Origin: Paenibacillus sp. VTT E-133291 | Lineage (GTDB): Bacteria > Bacillota > Bacilli > Paenibacillales > Paenibacillaceae | Assembly: GCF_002264395.1 (NCBI RefSeq) | Contig: NZ_NFVA01000057.1 | Coordinates: 1 to 46,525 of the forward strand | Direction of reading: 5' to 3' | DNA length: 46,525 bases | Shown: piece after piece, positions 32,735 through 40,489 of the stretch | Layout: each line of letters starts with the position of its first letter | How positions within the stretch are numbered: position 1 is the first letter of the stretch | Position numbers and translations under genes: made by a program | Notes under the pieces: generated by a model | The model's input: only the letters and a program-made list of their open reading frames with translations | Told to the model about the DNA's origin: nothing | The model's database searches: none

Positions 32735-33721
32735 GTGGCTGAAGAACAAAGACAGCGTCCACGTATCGTCGTTATGGGCGGTGGCACGGGACTATCTGTC
32801 ATGCTTCGCGGCTTAAAAGAAAAGCCGCTAGATATTACAGCTATAGTTACCGTAGCAGATGACGGAGGAAGCTCGGGCATTTTGCGTAGTGAACTGCAAA
32901 TGCCGCCTCCTGGGGACATCCGCAACGTATTAACAGCTATGGCTGATGTAGAGCCGCTCATGGCGGATATTATGAGATATCGTTTTAACACGGGCGAAGG
33001 ATTGGCGGGCCATAGTCTTGGTAATTTAATTCTTGCCGCGCTTACAGATATATCTGGCGATTTTGTCACAGCTGTTCGTGAGCTTAGCCGATTATTTGCT
33101 GTTCGCGGACGGGTATTACCCGCTGCGGGAGATGCCGTAGTATTGCGTGCAGAAATGTCGGACGGCACGATTATCACGGGGGAATCTAAAATACCGGAAG
33201 CAGGCGGGATCATTAAACGGGTTTCTTTGGAGCCTGCTGATGTGGAACCGTTGCCTGAAGCGCTTGAAGCGATTCGAAATGCAGATGCAATTCTTTTGGG
33301 TCCAGGGAGTCTATATACGAGCATTCTTCCGAACCTACTTGTTCCGAAGCTAGCAGAAGCGGTTGTATCTTCTGATGCAATCAAAATTTTTGTCTGCAAT
33401 GTAATGACTCAGCCTGGCGAAACGGATAATTATACTGTAAATGACCATCTACAAGCCGTTTATGATCATATTGGAATTCATTTATTTGATTATATTATTG
33501 TGAATGACGGTGAAATTCCAGAGCAGGTGCAGTCGAAGTACGCTGAGAAGGGTGCGCGTCCGGTACAGCTCGATAAGGATGTACTAGAAGGCAGTGCATA
33601 TAAAGTTATAGCGGATAAGCTAGTGTTATTCCGAACTTATTTAAGGCATGATACCGATAAGCTTAGTCATCATATCTATCAGCTTGTGCAAGATTGGATA
33701 AACAGAAACCCTAGGGTATAA
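32735..33721 (+). CDS. yvcK: Gluconeogenesis factor YvcK (CofD/UPF0052 family)
   Basis: Protein of 328 residues with N-terminal IVVMGGGTGLSVMLRGL, DDGGSSGILR near 50 and LLGPGSLYTSILPNLLV near 190, marks of the UPF0052/CofD-like family. In Bacillus it binds UDP-sugars and is needed for growth on gluconeogenic carbon and for cell shape. The start is GTG 32735, with GAAGGGG upstream. It lies 18 bases after rapZ, so the two are co-translated or nearly so. Confidence 0.96.
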   Translation: MAEEQRQRPRIVVMGGGTGLSVMLRGLKEKPLDITAIVTVADDGGSSGILRSELQMPPPGDIRNVLTAMADVEPLMADIMRYRFNTGEGLAGHSLGNLILAALTDISGDFVTAVRELSRLFAVRGRVLPAAGDAVVLRAEMSDGTIITGESKIPEAGGIIKRVSLEPADVEPLPEALEAIRNADAILLGPGSLYTSILPNLLVPKLAEAVVSSDAIKIFVCNVMTQPGETDNYTVNDHLQAVYDHIGIHLFDYIIVNDGEIPEQVQSKYAEKGARPVQLDKDVLEGSAYKVIADKLVLFRTYLRHDTDKLSHHIYQLVQDWINRNPRV

Positions 33722-33744
33722 CTTAAAATATAAGAGAGTATAAG

Positions 33745-33772
33745 TTTACACCTATACTTTATGTTTTATATT
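33745..33772 (+). promoter_or_regulatory. Possible internal promoter before whiA
   Basis: TTTACA (33745-33750) and TATATT (33767-33772) are 16 bases apart. A perfect hairpin GTCCTT-AC-AAGGAC (33792-33805) lies in the resulting leader. Confidence 0.4.
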
Positions 33773-33867
33773 TCTCGCTTAAACGCTTACCGTCCTTACA
33801 AGGACACCGAAGGCTTTTATGCTTGTATATATGAATGACGTACTTATTTCAGAAAGAGGTGAGACCC

Positions 33868-34797
33868 TTGTCTTTTGCGGCCCTTACCAAAAAAGAGCTG
33901 ACGATGGTGGAGAGTGAGCCCTGTTGTGAGAAGGCGGAAATGTCAGCACTTATCCGTATGAATGGATCTGTGCAGCTTTCAAGCAAAAAGGTGATTCTCG
34001 ACATTTCGACGGAGAACGCCGCGATTGCAAGGCGGGTATATTCTTTGCTTAAGAAATATTACCAGGTCCATATTGAGCTACTCGTGCGTAAAAAAATGCG
34101 TTTGAAGAAAAATAACGTGTATATCGTTAGAATCCCCAGCCGCGTACAGGAGATCTTAAATGATCTCAGAATTGTGTCCGAAGGATTTATTTTTACCGAC
34201 GGTATTGATAAAGAGATTGTTGGGAATAACTGCTGTAAGCGTGCTTATTTGCGGGGTGCTTTTTTGGCGGGCGGATCGGTTAATAATCCGGAGGGTTCCT
34301 CTTACCATTTGGAGATTTCCTCGATGTATGAGGAGCACTGTAAAGCGCTAGTTGATCTGGCTGGTGAATTTCACCTAAACGCACGCTGCATTGAACGTAA
34401 AAAAGGGTTCATTCTATACATTAAAGAAGGCGAGAAGATTATCGAATTCTTAAGTCTGATCGGGGCGCATCAAGCGTTGTTCAAATTTGAGGATGTAAGA
34501 ATTATGCGTGATATGCGTAATTCCGTGAATCGGATCGTGAACTGCGAGACCGCGAATCTCAATAAAACGATAAGTGCCGCGGTGCGGCAGATTGAGAATA
34601 TCAAATTGCTGCAGCGAGAAGTGGGGCTGGAGAGCTTGCCGGATAAACTGCGGGAAGTTGCAGAAATCCGAATGGCACATCCAGATATCAACCTTAAAGA
34701 GGTTGGTGAAATGCTGAAAGGTACGGTTAGTAAGTCCGGAGTAAATCATCGACTTCGTAAGATTGATGAACTGGCGGACAAGGTTCGAGGCGGCTAG
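33868..34797 (+). CDS. whiA: DNA-binding protein WhiA
   Basis: Homologue of the sporulation regulator WhiA, 309 residues: an N-terminal LAGLIDADG-homing-endonuclease-like domain without catalytic function (GNNCCKRAYLRGAFLAGGSV near 130) and a C-terminal helix-turn-helix (AHPDINLKEVGEMLKGTVSKSGVNHRLRKIDEL). In Bacillus it influences division and chromosome segregation. TTG 33868 is chosen as the start: GAGGTGA is five bases upstream, and the product then begins SFAALTKKEL, aligning with the Bacillus start MSFASETKKEL. An ATG at 33835 would add 11 residues with no ribosome-binding site. Confidence 0.94.
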   Translation: MSFAALTKKELTMVESEPCCEKAEMSALIRMNGSVQLSSKKVILDISTENAAIARRVYSLLKKYYQVHIELLVRKKMRLKKNNVYIVRIPSRVQEILNDLRIVSEGFIFTDGIDKEIVGNNCCKRAYLRGAFLAGGSVNNPEGSSYHLEISSMYEEHCKALVDLAGEFHLNARCIERKKGFILYIKEGEKIIEFLSLIGAHQALFKFEDVRIMRDMRNSVNRIVNCETANLNKTISAAVRQIENIKLLQREVGLESLPDKLREVAEIRMAHPDINLKEVGEMLKGTVSKSGVNHRLRKIDELADKVRGG

Positions 34798-34894
34798 TCA
34801 CTTTTTTTCTAGTGTGGTTTACGTTATAATGATATAATAATATAAAATTAATGTGAAATTTTTGGGGAGAACTCAATTAGGGGGTAAGCGTTTC

Positions 34895-35164
34895 ATGACA
34901 AAGCACCCGGTAGTTGTTCGGTTGAAGACAGGGCTACACGCTCGACCGGCAGCATTGTTTGTGCAAGAAGCTAACAAGTTTTCGTCGGAGATTTTCGTGG
35001 AAAAAGACGATAAAAAAGTAAACGCCAAAAGTATTATGGGTATTATGAGCCTAGCGATCAGTTCCGGCACGGAGATCTATATCAGCGCGGATGGTGCAGA
35101 CGCCGATCAAGCTGTAAACGCTTTGACGAGTCTCGTCAGCAAAGAAGAGCTTGAGAACCAATAA
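34895..35164 (+). CDS. HPr-family phosphocarrier at the crh locus
   Basis: HPr-fold protein of 89 residues. It stands after rapZ-yvcK-whiA, where Bacillus has crh, and shares Crh-like stretches (RLKTGLxARPAALFVQEAN, KKVNAKSIMG). Unlike Crh, which has Gln at 15, this protein has His15 in TGLHARPAA, the residue phosphorylated by PTS enzyme I, plus Ser46 in AKSIMG, the HprK target. So it could serve both sugar transport and catabolite repression. ATG 34895 follows GGGGG; an upstream ATG (34853) adds residues foreign to the family. The AT-rich gap before it (34798-34894) holds several TATAAT-like boxes, but no single clear promoter. Confidence 0.93.
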   Translation: MTKHPVVVRLKTGLHARPAALFVQEANKFSSEIFVEKDDKKVNAKSIMGIMSLAISSGTEIYISADGADADQAVNALTSLVSKEELENQ

Positions 35165-35194
35165 TCTTTTGACATGACTTTTTATTGCATGACT

Positions 35195-35217
35195 AAAAGC
35201 CCCTAGGGGCTTTTTTT
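35195..35217 (+). terminator. Intrinsic terminator after the HPr gene
   Basis: AAAAGCCCC (35195-35203), loop TA and GGGGCTTTT (35206-35214) form a perfect palindrome followed by more Ts. Confidence 0.92.
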
Positions 35218-35313
35218 AATACCAAAAAATAGATTTAAGATGTGCAACATTTACCAGAATGACTCGTCTAGAGGATAATAACAAATCACAAAAGATGAAA
35301 GGGGCTGGCAAAT

Positions 35314-36069
35314 ATGAAAGGTTTGGTAAAGAAGATTGGTTCAGTGTTGATTGTAGGGAGTTTGTTAATTGGAGGAATTGGTATGAGTGGTGTCTCCCAG
35401 GGTCCTACAAAGGCTTACGCAGATGAAGTGCAGAAAAATGTTGTTAGTGTAGTAGGTAAAGGCGAATTGTCCATCAAGCCGGATATTGTATACTTGTCCA
35501 TCGGAGTAGATACTACGGCGTCAACTGCGCAAGAAGCGCAAAAAACAAATGCTGCTAAAATCCAAAAGATCACTACCCTACTGAAAGGGACTTGGAAAAT
35601 TGCAGATAAAGATATTCAAAGCACCCAATTCTATGTGCAACCCAACTATAGTTATAGCGAAAAAGAAGGACAGCAAGTAAAAGGATACAACGCGAATCAT
35701 ACGCTGTTAGTGTCTTATAGAGATCTGACTAAGGTTGGTGAATTGCTTGACGCTGCATCTGCAGCAGGGGCAAACAATCTCGGAAATGCACGTTTTTCTG
35801 TGGAAGATACTTCTGCCTTTGAAGCTCAGGTGATTGAAAAGGCGATGGTGAACGCAGATGTTAAGGCAGGAGCTATTGCTAAGGCAGCTAAACGTAGCTT
35901 AGGCCAAGTGCTCACGGTTAGTCAAAATGATGGCGATATTACTCCAGTATATTTTGAACAAAATCTAAAAATGGATATGGCTGCAGCAGATGCTGGTGCA
36001 AGCACATCCGTTCAACCGGGAGTAGTTAAAGTTACAACACAACTAAGCGTTATGTATGAATTGAAATAG
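35314..36069 (+). CDS. Secreted SIMPL (DUF541) domain protein
   Basis: Protein of 251 residues with an N-terminal signal peptide: KKIG, a hydrophobic stretch to about residue 28, and cleavage probably after AYA near 36. The mature part is a SIMPL/DUF541 domain with VVGKGELSIKPDIVYLSIGVDTTA, VKGYNANHTLLVSYRD and AKAAKRSLGQVLTVSQND. Family members are exported or periplasmic; some are linked to oxidative stress, but the biochemical role is unknown. AAAGGGG precedes ATG 35314. It is transcribed alone, between two terminators. Confidence 0.88.
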   Translation: MKGLVKKIGSVLIVGSLLIGGIGMSGVSQGPTKAYADEVQKNVVSVVGKGELSIKPDIVYLSIGVDTTASTAQEAQKTNAAKIQKITTLLKGTWKIADKDIQSTQFYVQPNYSYSEKEGQQVKGYNANHTLLVSYRDLTKVGELLDAASAAGANNLGNARFSVEDTSAFEAQVIEKAMVNADVKAGAIAKAAKRSLGQVLTVSQNDGDITPVYFEQNLKMDMAAADAGASTSVQPGVVKVTTQLSVMYELK

Positions 36070-36094
36070 TAGCCTACAAGATGAATACAGAGAG

Positions 36095-36137
36095 AAGAGG
36101 TAAACTTCCGCTTAATAGTGGGGGATGCCTCTTTTTT
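36095..36137 (+). terminator. Terminator after the SIMPL gene
   Basis: AAGAGG (36095-36100) and CCTCTT (36128-36133) close a hairpin with an inner CCGC/GTGG helix; a T6 run follows. Confidence 0.75.
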
Positions 36138-36191
36138 GTGTAAGCTCTCTGGGATTATGTTTAATTAATTGGAAAGGAGAGGGAAAACAAG

Positions 36192-37292
36192 ATGATGAAT
36201 ATCTCAAAAGAAATCGTGCGCAAATGGGGCATAGGTTTGATGTCGGCGGGGTTATTGCTTGGTGGAGGATTACTGCCTAGTGATACGGGTTATGCAGCGT
36301 CTGATCAGGCGAAGAGCAAGGCTAATGCTTCAAGTATAGTATTAAAGGCGAACGGGGTGATTTCGCAGCAGACAGGTATTGTGCAGGAAGGGAAGGTCTG
36401 GATCCCAATTACCTTTATGCGTGATGTGCTGGGATTACCTCTCACTTATGATAAAGAAGAAAATGCATACACGATTGGAAAAGGGACGGCTAAAGCCAAG
36501 TTAACGGTATCTAGTTTTGGTACTTCTATCTGGGTGAACAACTATTACATTCGGGAATATGAAGGAAAGCTAATAAACAATCGTCTCTATGTTCCATCCG
36601 GTCTCTTAAATGATTATTTGGGCTATAAAGTGGATTGGACTCTAGGCTCTAGTAAGCTGAACGTGATGAACAGACCACAGAACGCATTGACAGTAACCAC
36701 TGAGACCTATGCTAAAGATCGAAAAGAGGCTTTAATCCAGCTTGATTATCCGAAAATTAGTGGACTGAGTCAATCCGCTGCGCAAAAGGCCATGAACGAT
36801 ACCTTGAAAGAAAGTGCCATGAGATTCGCCGCAGGGGCAGAGCAGGATATCTCCAATCGTTCTGGGTCAGAGCCCAAGTATACTTATGATATAGATTATA
36901 TAGTGACCTACAATCAGAATGGTGTGATTAGTTTGCTGATGTCACAGTATAGCGATACGGGCGGGGCTCATGGCATGACCAACCGGGAGGCGTTTACCTT
37001 CTCGATCAAGGATGGCAAACGTCTATTGCTGGGCGATCTTTTTGGTGCTAACCCAAACTACAAAAAAACGTTAAATGCTAAGTTGAACAAGCTGGTAAAA
37101 GCGGAGGAAAGTTATTTGGGAGGATTTAACGGATTGAATACGGAAAAGTATTTTTATCTAAAGGATGATCAGGTCGTTCTGTTCTTCCAATTGTATGAAT
37201 ACACAGCTTATGCTGCGGGGTTCCCCGAATACCCCTTTACTTTCAAAGAACTGTTGCCGGAAGGCGGTAGCCCATTTGCTGCTGTAAAATAA
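36192..37292 (+). CDS. Secreted stalk-domain protein with DUF4163/DUF3298-like module
   Basis: Exported protein of 366 residues. The signal peptide runs over the first 35 residues (RKWGIGLMSAGLLLGGGLL, cleavage near GYAAS). Residues 45-160 resemble the copper amine oxidase N-terminal (stalk) domain common in Paenibacillus surface proteins (VWIPITFMRDVLGLPLTYDKEE, YYIREYEGKLINNRLYVPSGLL). The C-terminal half (about 165-360) resembles DUF4163 and DUF3298, as in RsiV and PdaC, with DTGGAHGMTNREAFTFSIKDG and the closing PEYPFTFKEL. RsiV binds lysozyme through this fold, but no anti-sigma domain is present here. Two adjacent ATGs (36192, 36195) follow GGAGAGGG. Confidence 0.82.
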   Translation: MMNISKEIVRKWGIGLMSAGLLLGGGLLPSDTGYAASDQAKSKANASSIVLKANGVISQQTGIVQEGKVWIPITFMRDVLGLPLTYDKEENAYTIGKGTAKAKLTVSSFGTSIWVNNYYIREYEGKLINNRLYVPSGLLNDYLGYKVDWTLGSSKLNVMNRPQNALTVTTETYAKDRKEALIQLDYPKISGLSQSAAQKAMNDTLKESAMRFAAGAEQDISNRSGSEPKYTYDIDYIVTYNQNGVISLLMSQYSDTGGAHGMTNREAFTFSIKDGKRLLLGDLFGANPNYKKTLNAKLNKLVKAEESYLGGFNGLNTEKYFYLKDDQVVLFFQLYEYTAYAAGFPEYPFTFKELLPEGGSPFAAVK

Positions 37293-37401
37293 ATAGAGAA
37301 TTCGTAACCGCTAGTGCCACTACTGGACATCTCCCCCTTACCATAATCACCTCGAATTCATATGCTAAATGGAGTAACTAGTTTATGAACGGGGGAGAGC
37401 T

Positions 37402-38040
37402 ATGAGCTATCAATACACTGCAATTGGCGATTCCTTGACGACTGGATTTGGCGCTCTGCCAGGTAACGGTTTTGTACCGGTGTACCGTAGAATGGCGGAA
37501 GGGAGACTGCGTTCTAATGTAGCCTCTACGAATTTGGGCGTGAATGGATTGACTACTTCTGAACTGGAACAGCGGCTACGGGGGAGTGCAATGACTCGCG
37601 AAGCCATTCGAGCAGCCGACATTATCACTCTATCCATCGGTGGCAACGATTTAATTCATGCTGCAAAGGCTGCAGCTAGACAACCTGGGAATTTATCTAA
37701 AGAACTGGGAAGATCACTGCAGGAATGCAAACAAAATTTCGCTGTCATTATGAGTATTCTCTTCCAATTGAAAGCGGGGGCACGTAGACCTTATATCATT
37801 CGAATTGTGGGATTGTATAATCCCTATCCTCAGGTAGTAGGCGCTACAGAGTGGGTGAAGCAGTTTAACCGCTATGCATCGCAGTATAGTAGCCGAGTAG
37901 TTGGATTTGCTTCTATTTATGGTGAGTTTGCAGGAAATGAGAGAAGCCTTTTATCGTTGGACCACTTACATCCTAATGGCCGAGGCTATCGTGTGATTGC
38001 TGAGAAACTCAATGCGCTTGGTTATGGTGGTTTGAATTAA
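37402..38040 (+). CDS. SGNH/GDSL-type esterase
   Basis: Hydrolase of 212 residues with all four SGNH blocks: GDSLTTGFGA (nucleophile Ser near 10), an LGVNGLTTSEL block with the Gly, SIGGNDL (Asn near 79) and DHLHPNGRGY (Asp/His near 195). No signal peptide is visible, so it may be cytoplasmic. The substrate is unknown; lipid or acetylated-sugar esters are usual for the fold. GGGGGAGA precedes ATG 37402. It is convergent with clpP. Confidence 0.88.
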   Translation: MSYQYTAIGDSLTTGFGALPGNGFVPVYRRMAEGRLRSNVASTNLGVNGLTTSELEQRLRGSAMTREAIRAADIITLSIGGNDLIHAAKAAARQPGNLSKELGRSLQECKQNFAVIMSILFQLKAGARRPYIIRIVGLYNPYPQVVGATEWVKQFNRYASQYSSRVVGFASIYGEFAGNERSLLSLDHLHPNGRGYRVIAEKLNALGYGGLN

Positions 38041-38072
38041 TTGAGATTCATTTGTAATGGTGGTCTGAAAAG

Positions 38073-38121
38073 CAAAGAGGCTGTGCGCTAACCATCAAGT
38101 GGATAGTGCACAGCCTCTTTG
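38073..38121. terminator. Bidirectional terminator between the esterase and clpP genes
   Basis: A perfect 14-bp stem, CAAAGAGGCTGTGC (38073-38086) with GCACAGCCTCTTTG (38108-38121), lies between convergent genes. The T tracts on both sides are interrupted. Confidence 0.8.
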
Positions 38122-38135
38122 TGTTGTTTTATAGC

Positions 38136-38732
38136 TTACACACCGCTAGGCAGTGTTTTCTCGATGACTTTATCAACGATACCGTAAGCTGCCGCGTCTG
38201 CAGCAGTCATGAAGTAATCACGATCTGTATCCTTCTCAATACGTTCCAGGGGTTGACCCGTACGTTCTGCAAGAATGCGATTCAGCTTATCGCGCAATTT
38301 GAGGATACGGCGAGCACGGATTTCGATATCCGTTGCTTGACCTTGAGCACCACCCAGAGGTTGGTGAATCATGATCTCACTGTTAGGAAGTGCGAAGCGT
38401 TTGCCTTTAGCACCAGCGTTAAGCAGGAAAGCTCCCATGGAAGCTGCCATACCGACACAGATGGTGGAAACGTCTGGCTTAATGTACTGCATTGTATCAA
38501 AAATAGCCATACCTGCAGTGATGGAACCACCAGGGCTATTCACATAAAGGTGAATGTCCTTCTCAGGATCTTCGGCAGCCAAGAACAGCATTTGTGCGAT
38601 GATAGAATTGGCTACCACGTCATTAACCTCCGTTCCAAGGAAAATGATGCGGTCCTTCAGCAGGCGGGAATAGATGTCATAAGCGCGCTCACCGCGGTTG
38701 CTCTGTTCTACTACCATAGGAATATAACTCAC
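38136..38732 (-). CDS. clpP: ATP-dependent Clp protease proteolytic subunit
   Basis: Serine peptidase of 198 residues that assembles into the two-ring chamber used by ClpC, ClpX or ClpE. The triad is Ser98 in GMAASMGA, His123 in MIHQPLGG and an Asp near 172 in KDTDRDYF; NSPGGSITAGMAI lies near 65. The start is GTG 38732, with AAGGAGG eight bases upstream. The promoter overlaps a CtsR heptad repeat, so it is a class III heat-shock gene. Confidence 0.98.
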   Translation of the reverse strand: MSYIPMVVEQSNRGERAYDIYSRLLKDRIIFLGTEVNDVVANSIIAQMLFLAAEDPEKDIHLYVNSPGGSITAGMAIFDTMQYIKPDVSTICVGMAASMGAFLLNAGAKGKRFALPNSEIMIHQPLGGAQGQATDIEIRARRILKLRDKLNRILAERTGQPLERIEKDTDRDYFMTAADAAAYGIVDKVIEKTLPSGV

Positions 38733-38797
38733 GTGGAAAACCTCCTTGATATTGGTTCTTCAAATGTATTCATTTTTACTCTTGCCGTATTACCCAC

Positions 38798-38826
38798 ATG
38801 ATAAACAAATTCAAACAAAAAGTCAA
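38798..38826 (-). promoter_or_regulatory. SigA promoter for clpP
   Basis: On the minus strand TTGACT (38821-38826) and TATCAT (38798-38803) are 17 bases apart. The -35 box lies within the CtsR repeat. Confidence 0.75.
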
Positions 38827-38837
38827 AGAAAGTCAAA
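38821..38837. promoter_or_regulatory. CtsR operator
   Basis: AGTCAAA-GAA-AGTCAAA fits the CtsR tandem heptad RGTCAAANANRGTCAAA exactly. Overlap with the clpP -35 box predicts repression until heat or protein stress. Confidence 0.9.
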
Positions 38838-38846
38838 CTTATATTC

Positions 38847-38874
38847 AAAAAAAAGAGCCGATATGCGGCTCTTT
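38847..38874 (-). terminator. Terminator of the tRNA-Arg transcript
   Basis: On the minus strand AAAGAGCCG, loop CATAT and CGGCTCTTT are followed by a T run (A8 on the plus strand from 38847). It separates tRNA-Arg from clpP. An inverted repeat TAGTAGT/ACTACTA (38882-38901) lies between it and the tRNA. Confidence 0.88.
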
Positions 38875-38925
38875 GGTTAAGTAGTAGTATAGGCACTACT
38901 AAATTATGTACAAAAGTGAAATTAA

Positions 38926-39000
38926 TGGCGCGCCCGCCAAGAATCGAACTTGGATCTCAGGCTTCGGAGGCCTACGTCATATCCATTGGACCACGGGCGC
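38926..39000 (-). tRNA. tRNA-Arg (anticodon CCG)
   Basis: On the minus strand the acceptor GCGCCCG (from 39000) pairs with CGGGCGC (38930-38936), with discriminator G and encoded CCA (38926-38928). The anticodon loop CTCCGAA gives anticodon CCG, reading CGG. The T-arm CCAAG-TTCGATT-CTTGG is intact. Confidence 0.95.
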
Positions 39001-39010
39001 AACAAAAATG

Positions 39011-39039
39011 ATTATAATATAATTCCTGAGCAATTGCAA
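39011..39039 (-). promoter_or_regulatory. Promoter of tRNA-Arg
   Basis: On the minus strand TTGCAA (39034-39039) and TATAAT (39011-39016) are 17 bases apart, ten bases before the tRNA. From 39040 to 39186 I see no feature. Confidence 0.8.
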
Positions 39040-39219
39040 TGAATTTAATAATACAGAGCAGGACACTATCCTTTTTCTTAAAGGTAGACAAGCTTATATT
39101 CGTTTTCACTCAGAGATAGAATCTGGATAGTTAATGACAGGTTTTAGGTGCTTTAACTCTTTCCCAATCTTATAAATGTATAAGAAGACAAGCGCTTGAG
39201 AATTCTACTCTCGGAAGAC

Positions 39220-39248
39220 TTGCACTTCGAGCAATATTTGGTTAGAAT
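39220..39248 (+). promoter_or_regulatory. SigA promoter of the cggR-glycolytic operon
   Basis: TTGCAC (39220-39225) and TAGAAT (39243-39248) are 17 bases apart. The predicted start, near 39255, falls at the upstream edge of the CggR operator. Confidence 0.7.
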
Positions 39249-39253
39249 ATGAG

Positions 39254-39289
39254 TGGGACTTAAAAAGTTTACCCGGGACATTTTGAGAC
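39254..39289 (+). promoter_or_regulatory. CggR operator
   Basis: The Bacillus CggR operator is CGGGAC-N6-TGTC-N4-CGGGAC-N6-TGTC. Here TGGGAC (39254-39259), N6, AGTT, N4, CGGGAC (39274-39279), N6 and AGAC follow the same spacing exactly. The downstream half is nearly perfect and the upstream half weaker. Confidence 0.8.
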
Positions 39290-39334
39290 CATGAACAAGG
39301 GAATAGAGGAAGACGAAGTTGCAGGAGTGAAAGC

Positions 39335-40387
39335 ATGCGTAATTTATTAGATATCCAAAAGCAGCTTCTGCCTGATCTCATGGAAACCCTTAAGAGACGG
39401 TACACGATTCTTCATCAGATCATGCTGTCCGATATCATTGGACGCAGAACGCTTGCCGCTTCGCTTGATATGACTGAGCGGGTACTGCGTGCCGAGACGG
39501 ATCTTCTGAAATCGCAAGGGCTCATTGAGATCGAGAGCGTTGGTATGCGCATTAGCGCTGCTGGGCGCAGACTGCTTGATTTGCTAGAGCCGGTCGTTAA
39601 GAGCCTGTTTGGTCTGGATGAGCTGGAAGAGAAAATTCGGGCAACATACGGTCTGGATAAAGTCATTGTGGTGCCGGGTGATTGTGAGTCATCACCATTC
39701 ACCAAACGTGAGCTTGGCCGCGCAGGTGCAAAAGCGCTGCTCAGTGTCCTCCGTACAGATGATATTGTTGCTGTCACAGGTGGATCAACGCTTGCCGATA
39801 TGGCTGATCAACTGACACCGCCGTTATCCCTTTCCTATAAGAACGCCTGGTTTGTTCCAGCGCGTGGCGGATTAGGAGAGAGTATGGAGATTCAAGCCAA
39901 TACGATTGCCTCTACAATGGCAAAACGGGTTGGAGCGAATTACCGGTTGCTGCATGTCCCTGATTTACTTAGTGGGGATGCCTATCAGTCATTAGCACTT
40001 GATTCTAATATTGGAGAGATTGTACAAATCATCCGCAGTTCGCGTATTATTGTACATGGGATTGGGGATGCCATTGAAATGACTCGCCGCCGCAAGCTGG
40101 ATGAGGCTACTGTCTCAGAAATCCAGGGTGAGGGAGCAGTGGCAGAATCCTTTGGATATTATTTTAACGAAGATGGTCAGGTTGTGCATACGATGCTTAC
40201 GATGGGATTACGTCTAGAAGATATTGTTCGGACGGAAACTGTCATCGGTATTGCCGGAGGCAAGCCAAAGGCCAAAGCTATTCATGCCATGCTGCGTTTC
40301 GGGCAGGAGAATATACTCGTCACGGACGAGGCTGCTGCTGTGGAAATAGGCAAGGAGATTGACAATCAGTTACAGATATCGTCGTAA
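39335..40387 (+). CDS. cggR: Central glycolytic genes regulator
   Basis: SorC/DeoR-type repressor of 350 residues. The N-terminal winged helix (about 25-85, RRYTILHQIMLSDIIGRRTLAASLDMTERVLRAETDLLK) binds the operator. The sugar-phosphate-binding domain follows, with VIVVPGDCESSP, VAVTGGSTLADMAD near 150 and IVHGIGDAIEMTRRR near 240. Fructose 1,6-bisphosphate relieves repression in Bacillus. GGAGTGAAAG precedes ATG 39335. It autoregulates the operon it heads. Confidence 0.95.
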   Translation: MRNLLDIQKQLLPDLMETLKRRYTILHQIMLSDIIGRRTLAASLDMTERVLRAETDLLKSQGLIEIESVGMRISAAGRRLLDLLEPVVKSLFGLDELEEKIRATYGLDKVIVVPGDCESSPFTKRELGRAGAKALLSVLRTDDIVAVTGGSTLADMADQLTPPLSLSYKNAWFVPARGGLGESMEIQANTIASTMAKRVGANYRLLHVPDLLSGDAYQSLALDSNIGEIVQIIRSSRIIVHGIGDAIEMTRRRKLDEATVSEIQGEGAVAESFGYYFNEDGQVVHTMLTMGLRLEDIVRTETVIGIAGGKPKAKAIHAMLRFGQENILVTDEAAAVEIGKEIDNQLQISS

Positions 40388-40426
40388 CTTACTAGAACAT
40401 ATATCTTGCATTATACTTAACATTGT

Positions 40427-40454
40427 TGTCATGACAGGCTTCACGGTCTGTTTT
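40427..40454 (+). promoter_or_regulatory. Hairpin between cggR and gapA
   Basis: Palindrome TGTCATGACA (40427-40436) overlaps a six-pair hairpin ACAGGC/GTCTGT (40434-40439/40446-40451), followed by three Ts. In Bacillus the cggR-gapA messenger is cleaved between the two genes, leaving gapA much more abundant; this hairpin is a candidate for that role. Confidence 0.4.
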
Positions 40455-40489
40455 GAATAAATAAAACGAATTCTAGGAGGAACTATTCA

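Noticed and set aside
38106..38801. 231-codon plus-strand open frame
   Set aside because: It is the antisense shadow of clpP, whose minus-strand product has the full catalytic triad and a strong ribosome-binding site.
39187..39200. CAAGCGCTTG palindrome as a cre site upstream of cggR
   Set aside because: The core resembles cre, but the outer TG and CA positions do not match, and it lies about 60 bp upstream of the start; kept only as an unassigned 10-bp palindrome.
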